Source of the DNA: Pseudomonadota bacterium
GTDB lineage: Bacteria > Desulfobacterota > Syntrophorhabdia > Syntrophorhabdales > Syntrophorhabdaceae
Assembly: GCA_026388255.1 (NCBI GenBank)
Contig: JAPLKC010000089.1
Coordinates: 179,783-243,782, forward strand
Length of the DNA: 64,000 bases
Direction: 5' to 3'
The position numbers and the translations under genes were made by a program. The notes under the pieces are model-generated. The model ran no database searches, was not told the origin of the DNA, and saw only the letters and a list, made by a program, of their open reading frames with translations. The number at the start of each line of letters is the position of its first letter. The first letter of the stretch is position 1. Below, one piece after another: positions 1-7,227 of the stretch.

Positions 1-30
1 GACGACTCTGTTGCAAAAACGACAGAGACA

Positions 31-58
31 GTGAATAGTGAATAGTGAATAGTGAATA
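31..58. repeat. GTGAATA heptamer tandem repeat (4 copies)
   Basis: Four perfect copies of the heptamer GTGAATA lie end to end in the space beyond flgG. Two more copies of the same heptamer occur at 25738-25751, between fliJ and fliI. Both arrays are intergenic. No function can be read from the sequence. Confidence 0.8.
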
Positions 59-139
59 ACAATAAACACAGAATAAATTTTATTTTCATTCTCCTCTGTT
101 TCTCACTTTTTACATTTAGCGTTTCACTTTTCACTGATG

Positions 140-928
140 TTATCTCCTTACATTGTTTGCCATCTGAAGCATCTCATCGGCTGCCTGTATAGCCTTGGAA
201 TTTACTTCGTATGCCCTCTGACCGACAATAAGGTTTATCATCTCCTGCATAACATTCACATTTGACATCTCAAGAAAACCTTGCAACAATGTGCCAGACC
301 CGTTCTCACCGGGTTTTGAAGTAGTTGCTGCTCCACTTGCGTCCGTTTGCATAAACAAACTCTTTCCCATCGATTTCAGTCCTGTGGGATTTGGAAAATT
401 TGCCAATTCAATCTTTCCAATCTGCTGGGGGTCGGATTGATTCGAAACTTTTGCTGAAACTGTTCCATCCGATTTGATAGACATTGAAACCGTATTATTA
501 GGTACAGTAATGTTCGGTTCCAATGAATACCCGTCTGATGTAACTATCTTCCCGTCAGAATCTCTTTTAAATGAACCTGCCCTTGTGTATGCTTTTTCGC
601 CTGACGGCATAACAATCTGTAAAAAACCATTACCTTCAACTGCTACATCAAGCTCATTCTGCGTTTCCTGAAAGTCGCCCTGGATAAACACCTTCTGAAC
701 TGCTGCCAGTTTTGCGCCATGCCCGATCTGAATACCTGTTGGGATTTGATTGCCTCCCTCAGATTTTGTGCCCTGCAATCTCATGGTTTGGTACATAAGG
801 TCCTGAAAATCAGCCCGGCTCCTCTTGTAACCATTCGTGTTGACGTTTGCTATGTTGTTTGAAATAACATCCAGGTTTACCTGCTGAACATTCATGCCTG
901 TTCCTGCAGTCCAAAGAGCTCTTATCAT
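140..928 (-). CDS. flgG: Flagellar distal rod protein FlgG
   Basis: FlgG (262 aa, normal length) polymerises as the distal rod of the flagellar basal body and is exported through the flagellar type III apparatus. The N-terminus has the rod/hook signature VISNNIANVNTNGYKRS. The C-terminus has the paired coiled-coil signature SNVNVMQEMINLIVGQRAYE, which packs the axial core. A GGAGG ribosome site sits six bases before the ATG. It follows flgF by 13 bases and must be co-transcribed with it from the sigma-54-type promoter at 1687-1702. The usual neighbours flgA, flgH and flgI are not in the window and may lie beyond its left edge. Confidence 0.97.
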   Translation of the reverse strand: MIRALWTAGTGMNVQQVNLDVISNNIANVNTNGYKRSRADFQDLMYQTMRLQGTKSEGGNQIPTGIQIGHGAKLAAVQKVFIQGDFQETQNELDVAVEGNGFLQIVMPSGEKAYTRAGSFKRDSDGKIVTSDGYSLEPNITVPNNTVSMSIKSDGTVSAKVSNQSDPQQIGKIELANFPNPTGLKSMGKSLFMQTDASGAATTSKPGENGSGTLLQGFLEMSNVNVMQEMINLIVGQRAYEVNSKAIQAADEMLQMANNVRR

Positions 929-941
929 ACTGTACCTCCTA

Positions 942-1664
942 TTATCTTCCTATGTTTACCAATTTGCTCATCATGTCACTAAAAAATTGATCCACCTTAC
1001 TGTAAGACTCATATGCACGCAATGTAGACATCATCTCTATCATTTCTTGCATAACATTAACGTTTGATGTCTCATAAAAACCTTGCTTAACCGTATACGC
1101 TTCGGGCGTAGTCTCAATATTGTTCTTATTACTGTTAATAAAAAGACTGTTTCCATAATTACGCAAATCCTTCTTTTCTTTAAAACCTGCGATTTTCAAT
1201 TTATCAACAAATCTCTTGTCAATAAAAATTGAACCGTCACCTTCTATTTTAATGTCTGTTCCTTCCATGGATATCTCTCCCGACTGCCCGATAACAGCCA
1301 TACCGTCAAGGGTGACAAGTTTTTTCTCTTTATTGATGGCAAATTGACCGTTTCTTGTGTACATTTGCCCATCCTTTGTAGAAACAACAAAAAAACCATC
1401 CCCCTCAATTCCAATGTCTAGCTTATTCCCGCTTTCAACAAGCGGGGCGTCAGAAAAATGGATATATGAGTCAAGAACATTGATATATGTATTTTGTATT
1501 TCATTGCTGTTTCCCAGAGCACCTTCACTTTTTTCAACATTAAACACAGGACGCGATGTCTTGTAACCGGGTGTCAAAGCATTGGCAATATTATTTGAAA
1601 CTATTTCCATTCTTCTCTCAGTTAAAAACTTGCCTGAAAGTGTGCTGAATATTCCTTTTAGCAT
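942..1664 (-). CDS. flgF: Flagellar proximal rod protein FlgF
   Basis: This rod protein (240 aa) belongs to the FlgF/FlgG family; its place directly before flgG and its greater divergence identify it as FlgF. The N-terminal motif MEIVSNNIANALTPGYKTSR and the C-terminal SNVNVMQEMIEMMSTLRAYE are the conserved axial segments. The frame is open 18 codons further upstream, but the ATG at 1664 is preferred. It is preceded by GAGG, it starts the conserved helix (MLKGIFSTLSGK), and the longer version would run through the sigma-54-type promoter at 1687-1702. Inferred leader is about 12 bases. Confidence 0.95.
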   Translation of the reverse strand: MLKGIFSTLSGKFLTERRMEIVSNNIANALTPGYKTSRPVFNVEKSEGALGNSNEIQNTYINVLDSYIHFSDAPLVESGNKLDIGIEGDGFFVVSTKDGQMYTRNGQFAINKEKKLVTLDGMAVIGQSGEISMEGTDIKIEGDGSIFIDKRFVDKLKIAGFKEKKDLRNYGNSLFINSNKNNIETTPEAYTVKQGFYETSNVNVMQEMIEMMSTLRAYESYSKVDQFFSDMMSKLVNIGR

Positions 1665-1686
1665 ATTTGCCTCATAATTATTTCGA

Positions 1687-1702
1687 TGCAAACACTGTGC
1701 CA
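1687..1702 (-). promoter_or_regulatory. Sigma-54-type promoter for flgF-flgG
   Basis: On the minus strand the sequence is TGGCACAGTGTTTGCA. It has the -24 TGGCAC and -12 TTGCA elements, with GG and GC exactly 12 bases apart as sigma-54 holoenzyme requires. The expected transcription start is near 1676, only about 12 bases before the flgF ATG. The NtrC-type regulators encoded at 31538-32824 and 34083-35517 are the obvious activators; this link is inferred. Confidence 0.85.
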
Positions 1703-1930
1703 CCAGGTATTCCCACAATTAAGCCCATTGGAATACGTCCGACAAACACAGTTAGCAAAAGGGTGAGGAACCACGGGCAGGGGCGCCAGCCTACGGGTCG
1801 TAAAAAAGGAGAGGCAATATAAACCTCTACAAATTAGGTAATAAATTATTTGGTATGAATAAAAATTGACAGTTAACGGCTAATTATAACATTGTAAATA
1901 GGAAAATTTTTCCCTACATAGGCAAATTTT

Positions 1931-2167
1931 TCATACAGTTATGTCTATGCCGGCATGATTGTCTTTATCTTCTCCTGAAAAATTATCATCATTATTTATA
2001 TAATTATCGGTATTTTTCATAGTCCTTCTGTCATTATAGTGTCTACCCTTATGTTTATTGTCATCAGTGACTTTTATTTTCAAACGGGGCTGTTCTTTGG
2101 AGATAGAAAATTTTTTATCCAATCCCTGGACCTGAGAAAGCAGATTAATATCAAACATTTCGCCCAT
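1931..2167 (-). CDS. Small hydrophilic protein of unknown function downstream of cheW
   Basis: A short open frame (about 78 aa) sits 47 bases after cheW on the same strand. It is very polar, rich in Asp, Asn, Lys and His in its second half, with no membrane segment or recognisable motif. The frame also opens nine bases later (MFDINLLSQ) and at a TTG at 2185. None has a strong ribosome site, so the start is uncertain. It would share the sigma-28-type promoter of cheW. Its N-terminus (FDINLLSQVQGLDKKF) looks like structured protein rather than random translation, but function is unknown and a non-coding origin is possible. Confidence 0.45.
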   Translation of the reverse strand: MGEMFDINLLSQVQGLDKKFSISKEQPRLKIKVTDDNKHKGRHYNDRRTMKNTDNYINNDDNFSGEDKDNHAGIDITV

Positions 2168-2214
2168 AAATAACCCATGAAGCAATAATTATGCCAGGCT
2201 TAACTTTGTCTATG

Positions 2215-2682
2215 TTAATTGAAGCTTGCCATTTCAATTTCCGCCCTCTCTGCGCCCACAAAAATTTTCTTAAGTTCAAGTAAAATTAATAGCCTGTCGT
2301 CAAGTTTGCCTACACCTTCAATATAATCTGATTCAACGCCTCCGATTACCGACGGAGCCGGTTCTATCGTGTTACTTGGTATTCTCAAGACCTCGGATAC
2401 AGAATCAACAATAAACCCGAGCACAAGTCCGTCCAACTCAATCACTATAATTCTTGTCGCCTTATCATAAGTCTTGCTTTCAAAACCCAGCTTCTTTCTA
2501 AGATCAACAATAGGAATAATTTTCCCGCGGAGATTGATTACACCCTCTATAAAAAAAGGTGCATTCGGTATCTTGGTAATATTCATCATCTTGTTTATTT
2601 CCTGCACTTTTAAAATATCGACCCCAAATTCCTCATTTTCCAATTTAAAAGTTACAAGCTGCAATATTCTGTCTTCGTTCAT
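2215..2682 (-). CDS. cheW: Chemotaxis coupling protein CheW
   Basis: CheW (155 aa) is the scaffold that joins chemoreceptors to the CheA kinase. The single CheW domain spans nearly the whole protein, with EEFGVDILKVQEIN near the N-terminus, the segment GVINLRGKIIPIVDLRKKLG in the middle and VDSVSEVLRI later, all typical. A strong GGAGGAGG ribosome site precedes the ATG. It is transcribed alone or with the small gene behind it, apart from the main che operon, from the sigma-28-type promoter at 2707-2733. Confidence 0.96.
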   Translation of the reverse strand: MNEDRILQLVTFKLENEEFGVDILKVQEINKMMNITKIPNAPFFIEGVINLRGKIIPIVDLRKKLGFESKTYDKATRIIVIELDGLVLGFIVDSVSEVLRIPSNTIEPAPSVIGGVESDYIEGVGKLDDRLLILLELKKIFVGAERAEIEMASFN

Positions 2683-2706
2683 ATGTTACCTCCTCCTTTT
2701 TTCATA

Positions 2707-2733
2707 TAATCGGAGTATTTTTGCAAAACTTAA
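2707..2733 (-). promoter_or_regulatory. Sigma-28 (FliA)-type promoter for cheW
   Basis: Minus-strand TTAAGTTT, 11-base spacer, TCCGATTA resembles the FliA consensus TAAAGTTT-N11-GCCGATAA with three mismatches in sixteen positions. It reads into cheW, and its -10 ends 24 bases before the ATG. It stands back to back with a second such promoter at 2767-2793. Confidence 0.75.
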
Positions 2734-2766
2734 GATATTTTCCATATTTTATTTTTCCTCTTGTGT

Positions 2767-2793
2767 TAAAGTTTGTTTATAATCTTCCGATAA
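2767..2793 (+). promoter_or_regulatory. Sigma-28 (FliA)-type promoter for the EAL-HDOD gene
   Basis: Plus-strand TAAAGTTT, 11-base spacer, TCCGATAA matches the FliA consensus at fifteen of sixteen positions. It is the best sigma-28 match in the window. It lies about 105 bases before the EAL-HDOD gene at 2899 and should place that gene under FliA control. Confidence 0.85.
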
Positions 2794-2898
2794 AAATATA
2801 TGCAACGACTGGTTATTGATACATTAAATATGGAAAAATTCTGTTATAATATAAACCGTACAACAAATAAATTCTTTAAAGGTGTAACAAGCTAAGGT

Positions 2899-4119
2899 AT
2901 GGAACAGGTTTTTATAGGCAGACAGCCGATATTAAACAAAAGTGAAACTATTTTCGGTTATGAGCTTCTCTTCAGAAATGCCTCAAGTCTGGTTGCAAAC
3001 GTCACGGATCATTCCATGGCAACCGCGTCCGTAATGGTTAACGCCTTAAACAATATCGGATTCAACAATCTGGTAGGTAATAAAAAAGGTTTTATAAACG
3101 TAAATTATGAAATGCTTTCAGGCGGATTTACCGAATTGTTACCCAAAGAAAATACCGTGCTGGAACTTCTCGAACATGTTGAAATAAATACAATATTAAT
3201 AGAACTTTGCAGTAATCTAAAGAAAAAAGGATACTGCTTTGCACTTGATGATTTTATATATAATGATTCCTATTTGCCACTCCTAAATATAGCAGACTAT
3301 GTAAAGCTTGATATATTGATGTACGAAAAAAAAGACCTGGAGAACATCGTCAAGCTCTTAAAAAAACATCCTGTAAGACTATTAGCTGAAAAGGTGGAAA
3401 CAAAAGAAGACTATAAATACTGCTACGGCCTCGGCTTTGAACTTTTTCAAGGATACTTTTTTGCAAAACCAACTATCGTGACGGGAAAAACAATATCCCC
3501 TTCCCAATTGGTTCTGTTTGAGTTATTCAACGGTTTATCAAAGGAAGAAGACATTGGCATTATTGAACGGCAGTTTAAGAAAAATCCCCAATTAGATATC
3601 AAATTGTTAAAATTCATGAACTCCGCCGGTTTTTACCTCATGCAAAAAATAGATTCTATCCGGCAGGCGATCATGATGCTTGGATATCATAATTTGCAAA
3701 AGTGGGTTGCTCTTATGCTTTTTGCCACGGAGTCAGCAGATATAAAATCAAATCCACTTCTTGAAAGAGCCACAATACGCGGGCTGATAATGGAATCTAT
3801 CGCAAACAACATAACAAAAAGCAGGGCTAAAGGAGACAGCGCCTTTATTACAGGCATATTGTCTCTAACTGGTGTCTTGCTGGGGATACCCTTAAACGAC
3901 GTAATATCCGATCTTAATCTGTCAAATGAAATCTACGATGCACTGGCAAAAAAGGAGGGCTTTTTAGGAGATTTATTGTATATTACAGAAATTTTCGAAA
4001 AAGAGGAATTAAACAAAATTCAAGATATCCTCAACAAATACAAGCTCGATATTAAAGATATACTGGCGGCCGAAACCAAAGCTATCATGGAATTTGAACA
4101 AATCGATAATAAAGAATAA
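2899..4119 (+). CDS. EAL-HDOD signalling protein
   Basis: This 406-aa protein joins an N-terminal EAL-type domain (about 1-200) to a C-terminal HDOD domain (about 205-400), the YuxH/CdgJ type layout. The EAL part keeps QGYFFAKP and the KLD strand, but the catalytic EAL triplet is ELL (YELLFR) and DDFG is DDFI. It is therefore probably a cyclic-di-GMP sensor or an inactive scaffold rather than a phosphodiesterase. The HDOD part lacks the HD pair. The gene is divergent from cheW and has its own near-consensus sigma-28 promoter, so it is likely made late in flagellar assembly. Relatives in other bacteria modulate motility; that role here is inferred. Confidence 0.9.
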   Translation: MEQVFIGRQPILNKSETIFGYELLFRNASSLVANVTDHSMATASVMVNALNNIGFNNLVGNKKGFINVNYEMLSGGFTELLPKENTVLELLEHVEINTILIELCSNLKKKGYCFALDDFIYNDSYLPLLNIADYVKLDILMYEKKDLENIVKLLKKHPVRLLAEKVETKEDYKYCYGLGFELFQGYFFAKPTIVTGKTISPSQLVLFELFNGLSKEEDIGIIERQFKKNPQLDIKLLKFMNSAGFYLMQKIDSIRQAIMMLGYHNLQKWVALMLFATESADIKSNPLLERATIRGLIMESIANNITKSRAKGDSAFITGILSLTGVLLGIPLNDVISDLNLSNEIYDALAKKEGFLGDLLYITEIFEKEELNKIQDILNKYKLDIKDILAAETKAIMEFEQIDNKE

Positions 4120-4234
4120 AGTCATAACCTCCGCCGGAAATAACCATTGGATTGCTGCTTGGGATTGCTGCTTTTTGCCCCCTCAAAAAAGCTTGGTCAT
4201 AAGGTGAATATAAACTCTATGCTCAAAGCTTATA

Positions 4235-6013
4235 TTACTTTCTATGCATACCCTGCAAGCTGTTGTTGTTTATCATGGCAGGTATATCCAGAATTAAAAT
4301 GACCTTGCCGTCGCCTCTTATCGTTGCCCCACCGACACCGTTCACATTTCCCATATATTCCCCGAGGGGTTTAATGACCACTTCTTCTTGTCCGATAACA
4401 GACTGGACCTTGACGCCTATAGTCTTATCGCCGATCCTGCAGATTACAAGATAACCGCCACGACCGTTACTGCTTTCAGACAAAAACACCTTCGACATAT
4501 CCAGAATAGGAACGATACTGTCCCTGAGCATTAATACCTCATTCTTATCGACCGATTTTGTCAACCCCTCCTTTAGCTTAACAAGTTCAATGACGTTACT
4601 TAAAGGGATAGCGAAAAATTCTTCTGCTATCTTCACTATTAAAGCCCTCATGATAGCAAGGGTAAGCGGCAGTTTAATTATAAGTCTTGTCCATTTGCCC
4701 TGCTCTGAGTCTATATATACCTGACCATTCATTTTCTCTATATTTGTCTTTACAACATCCATGCCAACACCCCTGCCTGAGACTTTACTTAATTTCTTCG
4801 CAGTGCTGAGGCCTGGAATAAATATAAGATTCATGACATCTTTATCAGACAAATTGTTTATCTCGGTCTCACCCATAAGCCCTTTTTCTTTTACCTTTTC
4901 CTTTACAGCCTGCAAATTTATCCCCTTACCATCGTCAAATATATCAATAATTACATGGTTGCCTTCGTTGTAGGCGCTTATCGAAAGCTGTCCCTTTTCT
5001 TCCTTGCCGGCATGTCTGCGCTCTTCTGGCGTTTCAACACCATGATCAACAGAGTTTCTGATAATATGTATCAAAGGATCGTGTAATGATTCTATTAATG
5101 ACCTGTCGAGCTCTGTTTCTTCACCGCTTATCTTCAATCCTATATCTTTTTTAAATTCATTGCAGAGATCCCTTACCATCCTCGGAACTTTATTGAATAC
5201 TTTGCTCATTGGGACCAGCCTTGCCTTCATAATGGAAAGCTGCAGGTCATTTGTAATTACTTCTATGTAATTCGTTACTTCTTCGAGGTTATCCATAACA
5301 CCATTATTTTCTGAACCTCGCTTTGCAAGGCCATTCACCATGATAAGTCTGTTTTTCCCGAGAACAAGCTCACCGACCAGATTCATCAATTCATCCAGTT
5401 TTTTAACATCTATCCTGACTGTTTGGTCATCCCTGTGTACCTTCTGCTTTGTCAAAATATTGTTCAACTGCCCTTCGGTGATAAGCTTTTCTTCAACGAC
5501 CATTTCACCGAGTTTTTTATCCTGCGAAACCTTCTGTTTTTCAAGAACCTCTTCAAGCTCACCTTTTGTAAGAACTTTTTCCTCGACAAGAATCTCACCA
5601 AGTTTCTTCGTCTCAACCCTGCTTAGACGTTCCAATTCTTTTATGATCGATGACGCGTCTCCTTCATCAACGCCTGTTTCCTTTATGCTTTCCATCATAG
5701 ACCTCATCAGATCTAAAGCTTCAAGCAGAATATCCGCTATTTCTTTGTTGATTTTAATCTCTCCTTTTCGCACCATACCAAGCAGATCTTCACCTTTATG
5801 AGCAAGTCCGGTAAGTGCGTTAAAACCCAGGAAGCTTGAAGTCCCTTTCACCGTATGGACAGCCCTGAAAATACCGTTGACAACTTCATCATCAGGGTTT
5901 TCTTCAATAGTAACTATATCCTGGATCACTTTTTCGATTAATTCGCTTGACTCTACAATAAAATCGTTTATAATTTCACGCATTTCATCATTTTCTAACG
6001 ATTGGTCTGCCAT
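4235..6013 (-). CDS. cheA: Chemotaxis histidine kinase CheA with MshEN-like repeats in place of P2
   Basis: CheA (592 aa) autophosphorylates and passes phosphate to CheY and CheB. Seen in order: HPt domain with H53 (AVHTVKGTSSFLG); two 24-residue repeats at about 137-160 and 167-190 where the CheY-binding P2 domain normally lies; P3 dimerisation helices from about 200 (KKLDELMNLVGELVLG); ATPase domain with N box HIIRNSVDHG, G1 DDGKGI and G2 GRGVGMDVV; and a C-terminal CheW-like domain. The repeats have the spacing KLGxxxVEExxxTxGxLxxxLxKQ, like the c-di-GMP-binding MshEN motif, but with Lys for its Arg and its Gly. The gene overlaps cheY by one base (TAATG) and ends the main che operon. Confidence 0.96.
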   Translation of the reverse strand: MADQSLENDEMREIINDFIVESSELIEKVIQDIVTIEENPDDEVVNGIFRAVHTVKGTSSFLGFNALTGLAHKGEDLLGMVRKGEIKINKEIADILLEALDLMRSMMESIKETGVDEGDASSIIKELERLSRVETKKLGEILVEEKVLTKGELEEVLEKQKVSQDKKLGEMVVEEKLITEGQLNNILTKQKVHRDDQTVRIDVKKLDELMNLVGELVLGKNRLIMVNGLAKRGSENNGVMDNLEEVTNYIEVITNDLQLSIMKARLVPMSKVFNKVPRMVRDLCNEFKKDIGLKISGEETELDRSLIESLHDPLIHIIRNSVDHGVETPEERRHAGKEEKGQLSISAYNEGNHVIIDIFDDGKGINLQAVKEKVKEKGLMGETEINNLSDKDVMNLIFIPGLSTAKKLSKVSGRGVGMDVVKTNIEKMNGQVYIDSEQGKWTRLIIKLPLTLAIMRALIVKIAEEFFAIPLSNVIELVKLKEGLTKSVDKNEVLMLRDSIVPILDMSKVFLSESSNGRGGYLVICRIGDKTIGVKVQSVIGQEEVVIKPLGEYMGNVNGVGGATIRGDGKVILILDIPAMINNNSLQGMHRK

Positions 6014-6384
6014 TATTCTCCCCCTTCTAAAAGACTTTTTACTTTATATAACAAAATATTGGGCTGTATGGGCTTATTGAGAAATAAATTAACCCCGGCA
6101 TCAAAAGCACCTTGCCTTAATTTTTCATCTTTGGTAGTAGTAAGCATTATTATGGGCGTATCAAGATGGTAATAATTATTCCGTAGGCTCTTAACCAGCT
6201 CTATGCCGTCCATATTGGGCATGTTAAGATCTGCTATGACTAAATCCACTTTTGAATCAATCAGTTTCTCCATAGCATCTATGCCATCTTCCGCCTCTGT
6301 TATCAAATAATCCTTTTTCCTAAGAATATAGTTGATCAACTTCCTGATGGTTGGTGAATCGTCAACAATTAATATTTTTTTCAT
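6013..6384 (-). CDS. cheY: CheY-like response regulator
   Basis: Single receiver domain (123 aa) with the acidic pair VDDS at 8-9, phosphoacceptor D52 (ADLNMPNMDG), conserved Thr 82-83 and Lys 104 (NKP). It sits between cheR and cheA, so CheA is the likely phosphodonor. Its output could be the flagellar switch, but another cheY at 44378 has the more typical motor-CheY sequence. Which one binds FliM cannot be settled here. Confidence 0.93.
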   Translation of the reverse strand: MKKILIVDDSPTIRKLINYILRKKDYLITEAEDGIDAMEKLIDSKVDLVIADLNMPNMDGIELVKSLRNNYYHLDTPIIMLTTTKDEKLRQGAFDAGVNLFLNKPIQPNILLYKVKSLLEGGE

Positions 6385-6387
6385 AAT

Positions 6388-7212
6388 CTATCCTCTCTGA
6401 TAAGCAATTGATCCGGGGAACATTAAAGGCTTAAATGCCCTCGACAGATTGTGCAGTGATTCGGCATGGCCTATGGTTAAAAATCCACCCGGCTTCAGCG
6501 ACTCGTACATAGAATCAATGACCTTTTTCTTTACCTTCTCGTCAAAGTAAATAAGGACATTACGGCAAAAAATTACATCAAAATACTTATATTTTCGGTA
6601 AGAGTCGGCGTCAACCAAATTCATATGGTCAAATCTTACATTTTTCTTAACACTATCCATTAGCCTTTGGGAACCTTTGTCTTCAATAAAATACTTCTTC
6701 CTTATAGTCTCATTCATGTTTCTTACACTATAAGGACCAAAAACAGCCTTCTTTGCCGACTCCAGTACCTTTGCGCTTATATCCGTTGCGTATATCAGGA
6801 AAGGGATGTTCTTCTTTGTGGTATCCATCATTTCCATTAACATTATTGCCAGCGTATACGGCTCCTCGCCTGTTGAACATGCCGCACTCCAGATTTTTAA
6901 CGGCGATGTTAATGGGGTTCCGTTTAGATAGTTCTTCTGTACAATGACCTTGAATGCATCCAATTGTGGTGGATTACGAAAAAAACTTGTCTCATTCGTA
7001 GTAACTACATCATAGAGATTACTCATCTCGCTGTTTACTTTTTCTCCTCCATACTTTAAAAAATAATAGTAATCTTCAAATGTGCTGAATCCAAGCTCGC
7101 TCAATCTGTTTGCAAGCCTGCTTTCAAGAAGATACATCTTGTTCTCCGCGAAAAAGATGCCTGTTTTTTCATATATGTAATCTCTCAGTTGCAGAAACTC
7201 TTCTTTCGTCAT
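6388..7212 (-). CDS. cheR: Chemoreceptor methyltransferase CheR
   Basis: CheR (274 aa) methylates glutamates of chemoreceptors using S-adenosylmethionine. The N-terminal helical domain leads into the signature TTNETSFFRNP. The SAM-binding motif is IWSAACSTGEEPYTLA, and FDVIFCRNVLIYF is the usual motif at the active cleft. It is followed three bases later by cheY and preceded by the HEAT-repeat gene, within the che operon. No C-terminal TPR domain is present, so this is the simple form. Confidence 0.96.
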   Translation of the reverse strand: MTKEEFLQLRDYIYEKTGIFFAENKMYLLESRLANRLSELGFSTFEDYYYFLKYGGEKVNSEMSNLYDVVTTNETSFFRNPPQLDAFKVIVQKNYLNGTPLTSPLKIWSAACSTGEEPYTLAIMLMEMMDTTKKNIPFLIYATDISAKVLESAKKAVFGPYSVRNMNETIRKKYFIEDKGSQRLMDSVKKNVRFDHMNLVDADSYRKYKYFDVIFCRNVLIYFDEKVKKKVIDSMYESLKPGGFLTIGHAESLHNLSRAFKPLMFPGSIAYQRG

Positions 7213-7227
7213 TATGCACCTTTCCCT

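Noticed and set aside
31..58. GTGAATA array considered as a CRISPR or phase-variation tract
   Set aside because: No spacers, unit too short, and it is not inside or close before a gene start.
4149..4173. GGATTGCTGCTT direct repeat after cheA
   Set aside because: Only two copies of 12 bases between convergent genes; no structure or function can be argued.
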